A stretch of DNA of 64,000 nucleotides from Bacteroidota bacterium (GTDB lineage Bacteria; Bacteroidota; Bacteroidia; B-17B0; Aurantibacillaceae): positions 19,772-83,771 of the forward strand of contig JABDCR010000005.1 of the NCBI GenBank assembly GCA_013288015.1, in the 5' to 3' direction. Both the position numbers and the translations under genes were made by a program. A model generated the notes under the pieces. It searched no databases, was not told where the DNA came from, and worked only from the letters and a program-made list of their open reading frames with translations. Positions 53,813 to 61,582 of the stretch are shown in pieces; position 1 is the first letter of the stretch; every line of letters begins with the position of its first letter.

Positions 53813-54448
53813 ATGGAAGAAACAATTTCGCTAACTAATGCAATTAAATTTGAATTACCAACATTGCCATATGCTTATGATGCATTGGAACCATTTATTG
53901 ATAAAATGACAATGGAAATCCATCATAATAAACATCATAGTACATATGTAACTAATCTAAATAAGGCACTTCAGGAAATAAAGGACGCTCCTTCTTCTAT
54001 AGAAGAAATTATAAAAAATATTAGTCGATATCCTTTAGCTATTAGAAATAATGGTGGCGGTCATTTTAATCATTCCATGTTTTGGAAATTGATGAAATTT
54101 AATGGGGGTGGGCAACCAACAGGAAAATTGTCGGATGCTATAAATCAAGCATTTGGTTCGTTCGATAATTTTAAAAGCAAATTTAGCGAAACAGCAACAA
54201 AACATTTTGGCTCCGGCTGGACATGGTTGGTAGTTAAAAATGGTAAATTAGAAATTGGAGCAACTTCAAACCAAGACAATCCGTTAATGGATATTTCGGG
54301 CTTTACTGGTGCGCCTGTTTTTTGCGTGGATGTATGGGAACATGCATATTACCTTAAATATCAAAACAAAAGAGCTGATTATATAAATGAATGGTGGAAT
54401 GTAGTAAATTGGGATCAGGCATTAAATAATTTTAGTAGCATTAAATAA
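53813..54448 (+). CDS. Superoxide dismutase, Fe/Mn family
   Basis: 211 residues. N-terminal [13 protein letters not shown], His-rich [13 protein letters not shown] (metal ligand region), HFNHSMFWK and the C-terminal [13 protein letters not shown] with Asp and His ligands are all present. It removes superoxide in the cytoplasm. Fe versus Mn cannot be assigned with certainty. No signal peptide. It is followed after 36 bases by a metal-binding lipoprotein gene on the same strand. Confidence 0.96.
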   Translation: MEETISLTNAIKFELPTLPYAYDALEPFIDKMTMEIHHNKHHSTYVTNLNKALQEIKDAPSSIEEIIKNISRYPLAIRNNGGGHFNHSMFWKLMKFNGGGQPTGKLSDAINQAFGSFDNFKSKFSETATKHFGSGWTWLVVKNGKLEIGATSNQDNPLMDISGFTGAPVFCVDVWEHAYYLKYQNKRADYINEWWNVVNWDQALNNFSSIK

Positions 54449-54484
54449 AGTAATTCCCCTTACTAATAAAATAACGTTATCTAT

Positions 54485-54712
54485 ATGAAATATAAATTTC
54501 TTTACGTAGCAATATTAATTGCCTTATTTGCCTGTAAAGGACTTACTGATGAAAAGGAACCAAATGAGAATCCAAATAAATGTACGCAATATGCGTGCCC
54601 TGTTCATGCTGATAAAACAAGTATTTCACCTGATAGATGCCCCATTTGTAATACACCTATGGTTAGTATATTTGATAGCTTAAAAGTAGATTCCCTTAAG
54701 CATTTAAAGTAA
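54485..54712 (+). CDS. Heavy-metal-binding-domain lipoprotein
   Basis: 75 residues with a lipobox LFACK at residue 17 and a small Cys/His domain: YACPVHADKTSISPDRCPICNTPMV. The CP-H and CP-CxxPM pattern fits the heavy-metal-binding domain of efflux-system proteins. It may buffer metals in the periplasm near SOD. Likely co-transcribed with SOD. Confidence 0.78.
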   Translation: MKYKFLYVAILIALFACKGLTDEKEPNENPNKCTQYACPVHADKTSISPDRCPICNTPMVSIFDSLKVDSLKHLK

Positions 54713-54721
54713 ATAGTTCAC

Positions 54722-54740
54722 TGGCATAAAATTTTGTAGT
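54722..54740 (+). promoter_or_regulatory. Sigma-54-like element before small-RNA candidate S3
   Basis: TGGCATAAAATTTTGTAGT, the same 18-mer as at 14985 and 15098 within pyrimidine and A/T variation. Confidence 0.45.
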
Positions 54741-54747
54741 AATATGT

Positions 54748-54820
54748 GGGGACTGATATACTCCCCTTTTTTCATATAGTATAAAAGGCTCGTGTTATTC
54801 TGCATACACGGGCTTTTTAT
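54748..54820 (+). ncRNA. Candidate small RNA S3
   Basis: About 73 nucleotides. Its predicted first base opens a five-pair hairpin GGGGA/TCCCC; a T- and C-rich stretch follows, then the terminator GCTCGTGT/ACACGGGC and T-rich sequence. It matches the layout of S1 and S2, and the predicted lengths (78, 66 and 73) are close. No ORF. Function unknown; C-rich loops could pair with Shine-Dalgarno sequences. Confidence 0.5.
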
Positions 54821-54966
54821 TTTATATAATGCCACCTCAATTAACGTGTAGTTTTTTGCACGATAGATGAAGAAATTCAACAACTAAATATCGCTCTTAT
54901 TTGGAATTTTTTTTATATTCTGAAGATAATTGATGGGAAAATTAACCTTTCTATCGATTGTTGACT

Positions 54967-55317
54967 TTAAGTATTAATGTCCTCGTAGGTAAGATAGAAA
55001 TTGAATTTACTTACTTTGTTTTCATCTATTGCTAACGTAAATTTAGAAGTAACAAATTCATATTCTTTATTAATATTAATTGTCTTTAAACTTGGAAATG
55101 AGTAACTCTCTATGTAATTTGCAATGACTAATTTATCTTTATCAGATATGTCAATTACAATTTCTCCGGCACTATCAAAGCCCTCTTTAAAAAAAAGATT
55201 AATTATTTTAATTCTTAGATAATATGGCTCCTCTACTATTGTAGCTGCGAGTTTATCGGGTAGCTCATCGATTCCCTTATTAAACTGCACTTGTTTTCTT
55301 GTTTTGCCAGATTTCAT
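54967..55317 (-). CDS. Hypothetical protein, 116 aa
   Basis: 116 residues, soluble, beta-rich: MKSGKTRKQVQFNKGIDELP, ATIVEEPYYLRIKIINLFF, and EYEFVTSKFTLAID. I recognise no family; it has the size of a small regulatory or SH3-like protein. A TGGTAT box lies directly upstream on the minus strand (55346-55341), which would predict an almost leaderless message. Placed between the SOD group and the Hpt gene. Confidence 0.55.
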   Translation of the reverse strand: MKSGKTRKQVQFNKGIDELPDKLAATIVEEPYYLRIKIINLFFKEGFDSAGEIVIDISDKDKLVIANYIESYSFPSLKTININKEYEFVTSKFTLAIDENKVSKFNFYLTYEDINT

Positions 55318-55474
55318 ATAATAAAATAGCTGAAATATTATACCAGTAATGGCATTTTTGCTTATTTACAATAACGGTATAAAGTTAGTGGCAAATAAAC
55401 TTGGTATAGGTCAGTATACTATTTACTTGAGATTAGTAATAGGTTTTAAAAACAAACAATGATCAAATAAAAAA

Positions 55475-55816
55475 CTACTCGCTCAACTCTTGTACGGCCT
55501 TTTCATATATTGCTTTCACTTTTATAAAATGATTGCTAATGACTTCAATATTTTGTTTTTTGATAGCAAGATCTTCTATCTGAGACAACTCGTATGCAAT
55601 AAGTAAATCTAAACCAATAAATGGTATGGTAGATTTCATATGATGAGAGGTAGAACGGATTTTTTCGAAATCGACTTCAGTAATCGCCTTTTCAAGTTGT
55701 TGAATTTCCTGTGGATTTTCGGACAGGAAAATAGAAATCATCTCTTTTATGAAATTGGCGTCGCCTTTAGAAATTTCATTTAAATAGCTTAGGTTAGTTA
55801 CTTTTTGAGGAAGCAT
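55475..55816 (-). CDS. Stand-alone Hpt phosphotransfer protein
   Basis: 113 residues: four-helix Hpt domain with the phosphorylatable His58 in STSHHMKSTIPFIG. It receives phosphate from the receiver of a hybrid kinase and passes it to response regulators. It lies 14 bases downstream of the hybrid kinase gene 55831-57669, so it is its likely partner; the RR-TM and LytTR proteins nearby are possible receivers. Confidence 0.85.
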   Translation of the reverse strand: MLPQKVTNLSYLNEISKGDANFIKEMISIFLSENPQEIQQLEKAITEVDFEKIRSTSHHMKSTIPFIGLDLLIAYELSQIEDLAIKKQNIEVISNHFIKVKAIYEKAVQELSE

Positions 55817-55830
55817 GGCTGTTTTACCTT

Positions 55831-57669
55831 TTAATGCGCCTTAAAGATAACATTAATATATTTTGCCATTAAGTTATTTAAATCTATTTCTTTAATTGGT
55901 TTGGAAATGTAATCTGTCATACCAAAACTTATGCATTTTTCTCGCTCGCCTGGCAAGGCATGTGCTGTCATAGCTATAATGGGCATAGTAAGTTTTAGTT
56001 GGTCTCGAATGTATTCAGTAGTTTCATAACCATTCATTTCAGGCATTTGTATATCCATTAACACCAAATTATAGTTATTGCTTTTTAATTTTTCGATGGC
56101 AAGCTTTCCGTTATCACATATATCAAAATCAAAGCCTAGGTCTTTTAGCATAAAACCGGCGAGCTTTTGGTTTAACAAATTATCTTCTACAATTAGTACA
56201 TTAACTTTATCTTGTACGTCTATTTTTTTCAATTTTTCAATTTTTGGTTTTACTTCATCAGGTAAGTTATCGGCAATTTTGTATGGGATGTTAACTATAA
56301 ATGTTGAGCCGCTACCTTTTATACTTTCAACTGCAATAGTACCACCCTGCAACTCTACTAATTTTTTTGCAATAGATAAACCTAAACCTGTGCCACCATA
56401 TTTACGAGAGGTGTCTGATTTTGCTTGTGTAAAACGTTCGAATATTTCAGAAACTTTTTCTTCAGAAATGCCTATGCCGGTATCTATTACTTTAAAGGTA
56501 ACAGATGTGTTTTTCTCGTCGATGTTAACAGCATCTACTAAAATTCGTATGGAACCTTCTTTTGTAAATTTTAACGCATTGCCAATTAGATTAATTAATA
56601 TTTGTGTTAAACGAGTTGGGTCGCCCATTAGTAAGAGGGGTACTTTGTTCGAAATGGTTAATGTAAGGGGTACTTTTTTTTCTTTAGATTGAACCAGAAA
56701 CATAGTAACTACAGAATGTAAAAGGCCGGGGAGATTGAACCTAATTTCTTCGATACGAACCATACCGGCTTCGATTTTTGAAAAATCTAAAATATCGTTT
56801 ACAATAGCTAATAAATTTTCGCCTGAACTTTGTACTGCTTTAGCATATTCTTGCTGTTCCGCATCTAATTTAGTTTTGTTTAAACGATGATTAAAACCAA
56901 GGATAGCATTAAGTGGTGTACGAATTTCGTGGCTCATGTTTGCCATAAATTGCTCCTTAATAATTGCAGCATCTTCGGCCTTTTTTTGCGTAAGCATTAA
57001 TTCTTTTTCAAGATTTTCACGTTTGTTTACGTCGCGGTACAAAACCCAAACACAAAGCACCACTAATAAAAATGCAAACACGTAAGCTGATGTATCCATT
57101 TGTTTTACACGGGCGCTATCTTGTTTATTGCGGATAAGAATTTGAGCGAACTTAACTTCTTCTATATGATGTATTTTATCAAACTCTTTTATAATAAGTG
57201 CCATTAACAGCTTGCCTTTACCTGATTTAATAAGTGCGATAGATTTTTTTGGATTGAGTTGATACTGAAACATTACTTCATCAGTAAATTCTATTTGGGC
57301 ATTTAATAGTTTAACGAGCGTGTCGATAGATGCTTCTTGTTCCTTATTTGGAGATAGCTTTTTTAAATCATTAAATTGGGTTATAATATTTGCCAAATAT
57401 TTTTCGTTATTGCCTAAAAGACTATCGTTACCTGTAAGGACATAACTTTTTACGTGGCTTTCAAAAAAAACAACGGATGTTTTTATAGACTCAACTTCGG
57501 TTGAAATTTTTGTGGAATTTGATAACTCTTCTTGCGAAGTGATAACATCATCAATACTGCGGTTAAGACCATACTGAACACCAATTAAAACCAACAACAC
57601 AATTGAAAAGCCTATACCTATTTTTAATTTTATATTGACATTCCATATTTTCTTCATCTGCGAAACCAT
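55831..57669 (-). CDS. Membrane hybrid histidine kinase (CHASE3-like sensor, HisKA, ATPase, receiver)
   Basis: 612 residues. Two membrane helices (about 17-35 and 195-212) enclose a helical periplasmic region of about 155 residues resembling CHASE3. Then HisKA with NMSHEIRTPLN (His247), ATPase ([27 protein letters not shown]), and a C-terminal receiver with LMDIQMPEMNG and YISKPIKE. Autophosphorylation should pass to its receiver and on to the Hpt protein downstream. Start could be Met1 or Met5. Forms an operon with the Hpt gene. Confidence 0.95.
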   Translation of the reverse strand: MVSQMKKIWNVNIKLKIGIGFSIVLLVLIGVQYGLNRSIDDVITSQEELSNSTKISTEVESIKTSVVFFESHVKSYVLTGNDSLLGNNEKYLANIITQFNDLKKLSPNKEQEASIDTLVKLLNAQIEFTDEVMFQYQLNPKKSIALIKSGKGKLLMALIIKEFDKIHHIEEVKFAQILIRNKQDSARVKQMDTSAYVFAFLLVVLCVWVLYRDVNKRENLEKELMLTQKKAEDAAIIKEQFMANMSHEIRTPLNAILGFNHRLNKTKLDAEQQEYAKAVQSSGENLLAIVNDILDFSKIEAGMVRIEEIRFNLPGLLHSVVTMFLVQSKEKKVPLTLTISNKVPLLLMGDPTRLTQILINLIGNALKFTKEGSIRILVDAVNIDEKNTSVTFKVIDTGIGISEEKVSEIFERFTQAKSDTSRKYGGTGLGLSIAKKLVELQGGTIAVESIKGSGSTFIVNIPYKIADNLPDEVKPKIEKLKKIDVQDKVNVLIVEDNLLNQKLAGFMLKDLGFDFDICDNGKLAIEKLKSNNYNLVLMDIQMPEMNGYETTEYIRDQLKLTMPIIAMTAHALPGEREKCISFGMTDYISKPIKEIDLNNLMAKYINVIFKAH

Positions 57670-57693
57670 TTCAATAAGTATCTAATATATAAA

Positions 57694-57732
57694 AAATAGC
57701 TGAGTTACTAATATCAGTAACTCAGCTTTTAT
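57694..57732. terminator. Terminator between the membrane receiver and hybrid kinase genes
   Basis: AGCTGAGTTACT and AGTAACTCAGCT form a twelve-pair stem with a six-base loop; T-runs on both sides. On the minus strand it closes the transcript of 57741-58229. Confidence 0.7.
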
Positions 57733-57740
57733 TGTTGTTC

Positions 57741-58229
57741 CTACATATAATGCAGGGTAGAAACTACTACTATGGCCATAGAGAAAAAAGTTAAAAAGAA
57801 AATTGCCATGTATTTTGATACACCAAACTCATCAACAATTAATTGAATTGGCGCTGTTATGATACGACTCACAAGCTGTGTGATTTTTTTCCAAGAACTG
57901 AGGCCTTTTACCACATAATCTTCAGCACCTGCTCTAAATGAGTTGATGGCAGTTTCCATGTCTTCATTACTAGATAGCATAATGACTTTGGTGTTGGGGT
58001 TAATGGCTTTTATTGATTTTAAAACTTCAATGCCATTTTTACCTTGCATGTTATGATCGAGAATAACGATGTGAGTTTCTTTATCTATTTTTTCTAAGCA
58101 ACTTTCGCCATCGTAAAAGGTTGATATAACTAAACTGATACCGAACTTATTTTGTAAGTACTGTTTAAGTGCTGTAACCATTGATTTATTATCATCAACA
58201 ATAAATAAATTTAATCCTTGAGTTTGCAT
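57741..58229 (-). CDS. Receiver domain with a C-terminal membrane anchor (LytTR-module gene)
   Basis: 162 residues: a full receiver with FIVDDNKSM acidic pocket, Asp58 in IVILDHNMQG, Ser at MLSSNED and Lys in YVVKGLS; then a hydrophobic C-terminal helix (MAIFFLTFFSMAIVVVSTLHY). It shares the layout with 45684-46184. A LytTR-like element (58330-58303) lies upstream. Terminator directly downstream. It could act as a membrane-tethered phosphate sink or scaffold. Confidence 0.85.
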   Translation of the reverse strand: MQTQGLNLFIVDDNKSMVTALKQYLQNKFGISLVISTFYDGESCLEKIDKETHIVILDHNMQGKNGIEVLKSIKAINPNTKVIMLSSNEDMETAINSFRAGAEDYVVKGLSSWKKITQLVSRIITAPIQLIVDEFGVSKYMAIFFLTFFSMAIVVVSTLHYM

Positions 58230-58302
58230 TTGGCCCTCCTTTTTTATTAGTGAAACTTTTTTGTTTCAAAAATAAGGTTGGCATTACTGTTTTTTAGCGA
58301 GA

Positions 58303-58330
58303 ATTCGGTAAGGGGGGGAAATAAATAGCC
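58303..58330 (-). promoter_or_regulatory. LytTR-like operator, copy C (GGCTAT-N13-TTACCGAAT)
   Basis: On the minus strand, GGCTAT begins at 58330 and TTACCGAAT spans 58311-58303. The 19-base offset is identical to copies at 59176 and 61516. It is about 75 bases upstream of the membrane receiver ATG. Confidence 0.6.
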
Positions 58331-58353
58331 GATAACCTTAAAAAAACAGATGG

Positions 58354-59058
58354 CTAAATGAGGTTTAATTTTTTTAAGAGTTCTTTTTTAAATTGTTCAC
58401 CTATGGGTATGGGATGTTTGCCAATAAAAGCGGTTCCTTCCTCCACCTTATCTATATGGTCTAGGGCAATAAGGTAAGAGCGATGTAAACGGTAAAATTT
58501 TTCGACAGGTAAATTGTCTTCCATGCCTTTAAGAGTTATGTGTACAGTGTAGCGCTTATCGGCTGTAAAAATATTTACATAGTCGCCAAGGGCCTGTATG
58601 TATGTAATTTCAATTATTTTAATTTTAGTAAGTACGGCGTTAGAACGAACAAAAATGTACTCTTTATCTTTTTGGTTTGGTTCAATTTTTTTTTCTTTAT
58701 TATCAAATAAGTCTTTTGCTTTAGCAAGTGCTGTAAGCAAGCGGGGTAGAGTTACGGGTTTAACAATATAATCAGCCACGTTTAATTCAAAAGCCTCAAC
58801 AGCATATTCGGTTTTAGAAGTAATTAAAATAATGATAGGACGTTTTTCAATACTAAGGTTCTTAATTAACTCTATACCTGTCATGCCGGGCATTTCAATG
58901 TCAAGAAAGAAAAGGTCGGTTGAATTTTCTTGTAAATAATTAAAAGCATCAACTGGACTCGCACACTCCTGTTTAAAATTTAAAAAATCTACCTGCTCTA
59001 TTAATTTTTTTAGCGCTGTACGCGCCATTTTATTATCATCAACTATAATGCAATTCAT
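58354..59058 (-). CDS. LytTR-family response regulator
   Basis: 234 residues. Receiver (1-115; IVDDNKM, Asp53 in LFFLDIEMPGMTG, Lys in YIVKPV), linker, then a LytTR DNA-binding domain (about 133-234): EYIFVRSNAVLTKIKIIEITYIQ, FYRLHRSYLIALDHIDKVEE and PIPIGEQFKKEL. LytTR proteins bind paired direct repeats about two helical turns apart. Three elements with that geometry (58303-58330, 59176-59203, 61516-61543) surround this gene. It is upstream of the RR-TM gene on the same strand. Confidence 0.95.
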   Translation of the reverse strand: MNCIIVDDNKMARTALKKLIEQVDFLNFKQECASPVDAFNYLQENSTDLFFLDIEMPGMTGIELIKNLSIEKRPIIILITSKTEYAVEAFELNVADYIVKPVTLPRLLTALAKAKDLFDNKEKKIEPNQKDKEYIFVRSNAVLTKIKIIEITYIQALGDYVNIFTADKRYTVHITLKGMEDNLPVEKFYRLHRSYLIALDHIDKVEEGTAFIGKHPIPIGEQFKKELLKKLNLI

Positions 59059-59175
59059 TCTTCAAAGATAACAAAAGATGGTTTGCTTATAAAGAACTAA
59101 AACAATACAAAATGAAAAAACTTCTCATAATGGAAGTTTTTTATAACATGCCTCAAAAGCTAATTATAGGTTTTT

Positions 59176-59203
59176 GGCTATTTAAAATAGGCGTTTACCG
59201 AAT
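59176..59203 (+). promoter_or_regulatory. LytTR-like operator, copy A
   Basis: GGCTAT at 59176-59181 and TTACCGAAT at 59195-59203, 19 bases apart, about 68 bases before the ATG at 59272. Over 30 bases it is 25/30 identical to copy B. Confidence 0.6.
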
Positions 59204-59271
59204 ATGCAAATTAAAGGACTTTATGTAAAATAGATTTGCTATAAATTATTATTAACTAAAAACGAAATAAA

Positions 59272-59922
59272 ATGAAGCAATCAATTATATTAATAACAAT
59301 TCTATTTTTTGGCTTTGTAGCTGTTAATAAAGTGCAAGCACAGCCCATTGATGATGAACGAACTAAATTAGTAGTTGGTGCCAAAGCCGGTGGAAACATG
59401 TCTGATGTTTATGACTCGCAGGGTCAAAATTTTAAGGCTAATCCTAAATTGGGTTTTGCAGGCGGTGGTTTTATTGGGATACCAATTGGAAAATATGTAG
59501 GCTTTCAGCCCGAAGTGTTGTTTTCACAAAAAGGATACCAATCAACGGGTACTATGTTAGGAGGTACATACACTGATACCAGAACAACGTCTTATTTAGA
59601 TATACCGTTGCAAATACAATTTAAACCCGCTGAGTTTATAACTTTTTTAGGAGGTGTACAGTACTCGTATTTATTACATCAAAAAGATGTATTTGTATTT
59701 GGTGCAAACAGTACAGCACAAGACCAACAATTTAAAAATGACAATGTTAGAAAAAACATTTTTGGCGCTGTGTTTGGAATTGATATAAATGTAGACCACT
59801 TTATACTTTCAGGAAAAGGCTGTTGGGATTTGCAAAATAATGTGGGAAACGGAAGCTCATACACACCAAGGTACAAAAATATTTGGTTTCAAATAGCAGT
59901 AGGATTTAGATTATATAAGTAA
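59272..59922 (+). CDS. Outer-membrane beta-barrel protein (PorT-like)
   Basis: 216 residues. Signal peptide (MKQSIILITILFFGFVAVNK to VQAQ), then KLVVGAKAGGNMSDVY, GGFIGIPIGKYVGFQPEVLFSQKGY and repeated amphipathic strands, ending IAVGFRLYK, which resembles a barrel C-terminus. It belongs to the outer-membrane beta-barrel family of Bacteroidota. A LytTR-like element precedes it. Its next neighbour at 59963 is co-directional. Confidence 0.85.
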   Translation: MKQSIILITILFFGFVAVNKVQAQPIDDERTKLVVGAKAGGNMSDVYDSQGQNFKANPKLGFAGGGFIGIPIGKYVGFQPEVLFSQKGYQSTGTMLGGTYTDTRTTSYLDIPLQIQFKPAEFITFLGGVQYSYLLHQKDVFVFGANSTAQDQQFKNDNVRKNIFGAVFGIDINVDHFILSGKGCWDLQNNVGNGSSYTPRYKNIWFQIAVGFRLYK

Positions 59923-59962
59923 AACAAAAACAAATAAGTAATAACCTTTAAAAACAACAACC

Positions 59963-60577
59963 ATGAAAAAAATATTTACAACTGCAGCCTGCTTATTAAG
60001 TTTAATAAGCTACAAAACATGGGCGCAAGACCAAACGCCAAACTATGTTATAGAAGAAAAAGTAAAACCGGGAGTTGAAAAATACGGTAACACATTAAAT
60101 CTGGGTGCCGGTATAGGTTACTACGGCAATATTGGCATTTTAACGCCTGCCGTAATGCTTAATTACGAGTTTGATATTTTCAGGGATTTTACTCTTGCAC
60201 CTTTTGTTGGTGCATCAACTTTTCAAGAAAGTTATTATTGGGGCAACCCGAATTTGCCAAATACAGATCCGTCGTATCGTTATTATAATTATCGCGAGAC
60301 CATTATACCAGTAGGTGTAAAGGGTACGTACTATTTTGACGAATGGTTGCATGTTAACCCAAAATGGGATTTGTATTTAGCTACTTCAGTCGGGTTTGCC
60401 TTTAAAACCGTGGTATGGGAAAATGGATATTATGGAAACACAGAAGCTTACCAAGCTGTAAACCCTTTATATGTTGCCATGCACATTGGTGGCGAGTATC
60501 ATTTAAGTCGCAAGGCAGGTTTATTTCTTGATCTTTCTACTGGTATATCAACTTTTGGTGTAGCAATACACTTTTAA
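59963..60577 (+). CDS. Outer-membrane-type secreted protein of unknown family
   Basis: 204 residues. Signal peptide (MKKIFTTAACLLSLISYKTWAQ); strands such as GNTLNLGAGIGYYGNIGIL, LAPFVGASTF and HIGGEYHLSRKAGLFLDLS suggest a small barrel with 8-10 strands. No diagnostic motif. 40 bases after the PorT-like gene and 25 before the lipoprotein gene, so they form one unit. Confidence 0.7.
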   Translation: MKKIFTTAACLLSLISYKTWAQDQTPNYVIEEKVKPGVEKYGNTLNLGAGIGYYGNIGILTPAVMLNYEFDIFRDFTLAPFVGASTFQESYYWGNPNLPNTDPSYRYYNYRETIIPVGVKGTYYFDEWLHVNPKWDLYLATSVGFAFKTVVWENGYYGNTEAYQAVNPLYVAMHIGGEYHLSRKAGLFLDLSTGISTFGVAIHF

Positions 60578-60602
60578 TTAAACACTTTAAAAATAAATTA
60601 AA

Positions 60603-61022
60603 ATGAAAATCACGAAAAAAATATCTATTGTACTTACGTTATTAGTTATATGCATGATGCCAGTGGTGCAGAGTTGTAAAAAATATCCGGATGGCCCGCT
60701 GATTAATTTTGAGTCGAGAACGAACAGGGTTGCCAACACATGGAGGGTAGAAACCTATCTACTCAACGGAACAGACTATACATCATTAATGGCGGGTTAT
60801 ATAGAAACGTATAGCAAAGACGGAAATTACTCCTACACATGGGGAAACATTGCAGGTACAGGTGTATGGGCGTTTCAAAACAGCGATGAGGAAATCAGAT
60901 TGACTGGAATAAGTCATCAAGAGTCGCGCACGGAGATTATTTTAAGATTAGAAAGTAAATCGTTTTGGTACTATTATATGGATGGAAACGACAGAAAAGA
61001 ATTTCATATGGTTCCAAATTAA
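60603..61022 (+). CDS. Lipocalin-like small lipoprotein
   Basis: 139 residues with a lipobox VQSC at about residue 25. The mature part reads NTWRVETYLLNGTDYT, ETYSKDGNYSY and WAFQNSDEEIRL with strands typical of lipocalin-like or calycin folds of Bacteroidota. Function unknown. Third gene of the plus-strand group beginning at 59272. Confidence 0.65.
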   Translation: MKITKKISIVLTLLVICMMPVVQSCKKYPDGPLINFESRTNRVANTWRVETYLLNGTDYTSLMAGYIETYSKDGNYSYTWGNIAGTGVWAFQNSDEEIRLTGISHQESRTEIILRLESKSFWYYYMDGNDRKEFHMVPN

Positions 61023-61069
61023 TTCAATAAAAAATAAATCAAATAATAATAATTTAAAAACAAGAAATC

Positions 61070-61225
61070 ATGGGGAATTTACTTTATGTAATAGCCGTTA
61101 TATTAATAATTGGATGGGCTATTGGTTTTATTGGATATAATGCAGGTGGGATAATTCACATATTATTAGTGATAGCACTTATTGCTGTTCTATTACGTAT
61201 CATACAAGGCAGGAAGCCTATTTAA
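61070..61225 (+). CDS. Lmo0937/DUF5670-like small membrane protein
   Basis: 51 residues from ATG at 61070: MGNLLYVIAVILIIGWAIGF, then a GYNAGGIIHILLVI helix and an AVLLRIIQGRKP tail. The layout (two short helices with a Gly-Tyr-Asn-Ala-Gly-Gly hinge) matches the lmo0937 family of very small stress-associated membrane proteins. It is too short for usual ORF cut-offs. The next gene is 33 bases downstream. Confidence 0.82.
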   Translation: MGNLLYVIAVILIIGWAIGFIGYNAGGIIHILLVIALIAVLLRIIQGRKPI

Positions 61226-61257
61226 AAAAGAAACACAAACAATTAAAAACAGAAATC

Positions 61258-61476
61258 ATGAATTCAGGAAAAGTAGTATTAGGCGTGTTAGCAGGTGTTG
61301 CCATTGGTGCCACATTGGGTATTTTATTTGCACCCGCAAAAGGAACGGAAACCAGAAAGAAAATTTTAAGAGAAGGTGAAGATGCCATTGGTGAGATAAA
61401 TGATAAGTTTGAAGAGTTGCTGAACCGTATAACGGAAAAAATTGATACTGTTAAGGAAGAAATAATTAAACACTAA
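61258..61476 (+). CDS. YtxH-domain small membrane protein
   Basis: 72 residues. A glycine-rich hydrophobic segment (LGVLAGVAIGATLGILFAPA) followed by KGTETRKKI and an amphipathic helix (INDKFEELLNRITEKIDTV) are the YtxH hallmark, common among general stress proteins. 33 bases after the lmo0937-like gene, so co-transcribed. Confidence 0.87.
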   Translation: MNSGKVVLGVLAGVAIGATLGILFAPAKGTETRKKILREGEDAIGEINDKFEELLNRITEKIDTVKEEIIKH

Positions 61477-61515
61477 AAAACACTACGTAAATTTTTAGAC
61501 AGCCTTATGCTTTTG

Positions 61516-61543
61516 GGCTATAAAAAAGAGGCTCTTACCGAAT
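61516..61543 (+). promoter_or_regulatory. LytTR-like operator, copy B
   Basis: GGCTAT at 61516-61521 and TTACCGAAT at 61535-61543, 19 bases apart, 39 bases before the ATG at 61583. Confidence 0.6.
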
Positions 61544-61582
61544 ATCGATTAAAAACCCTAATTATCAGAATAAATTTGAAAT

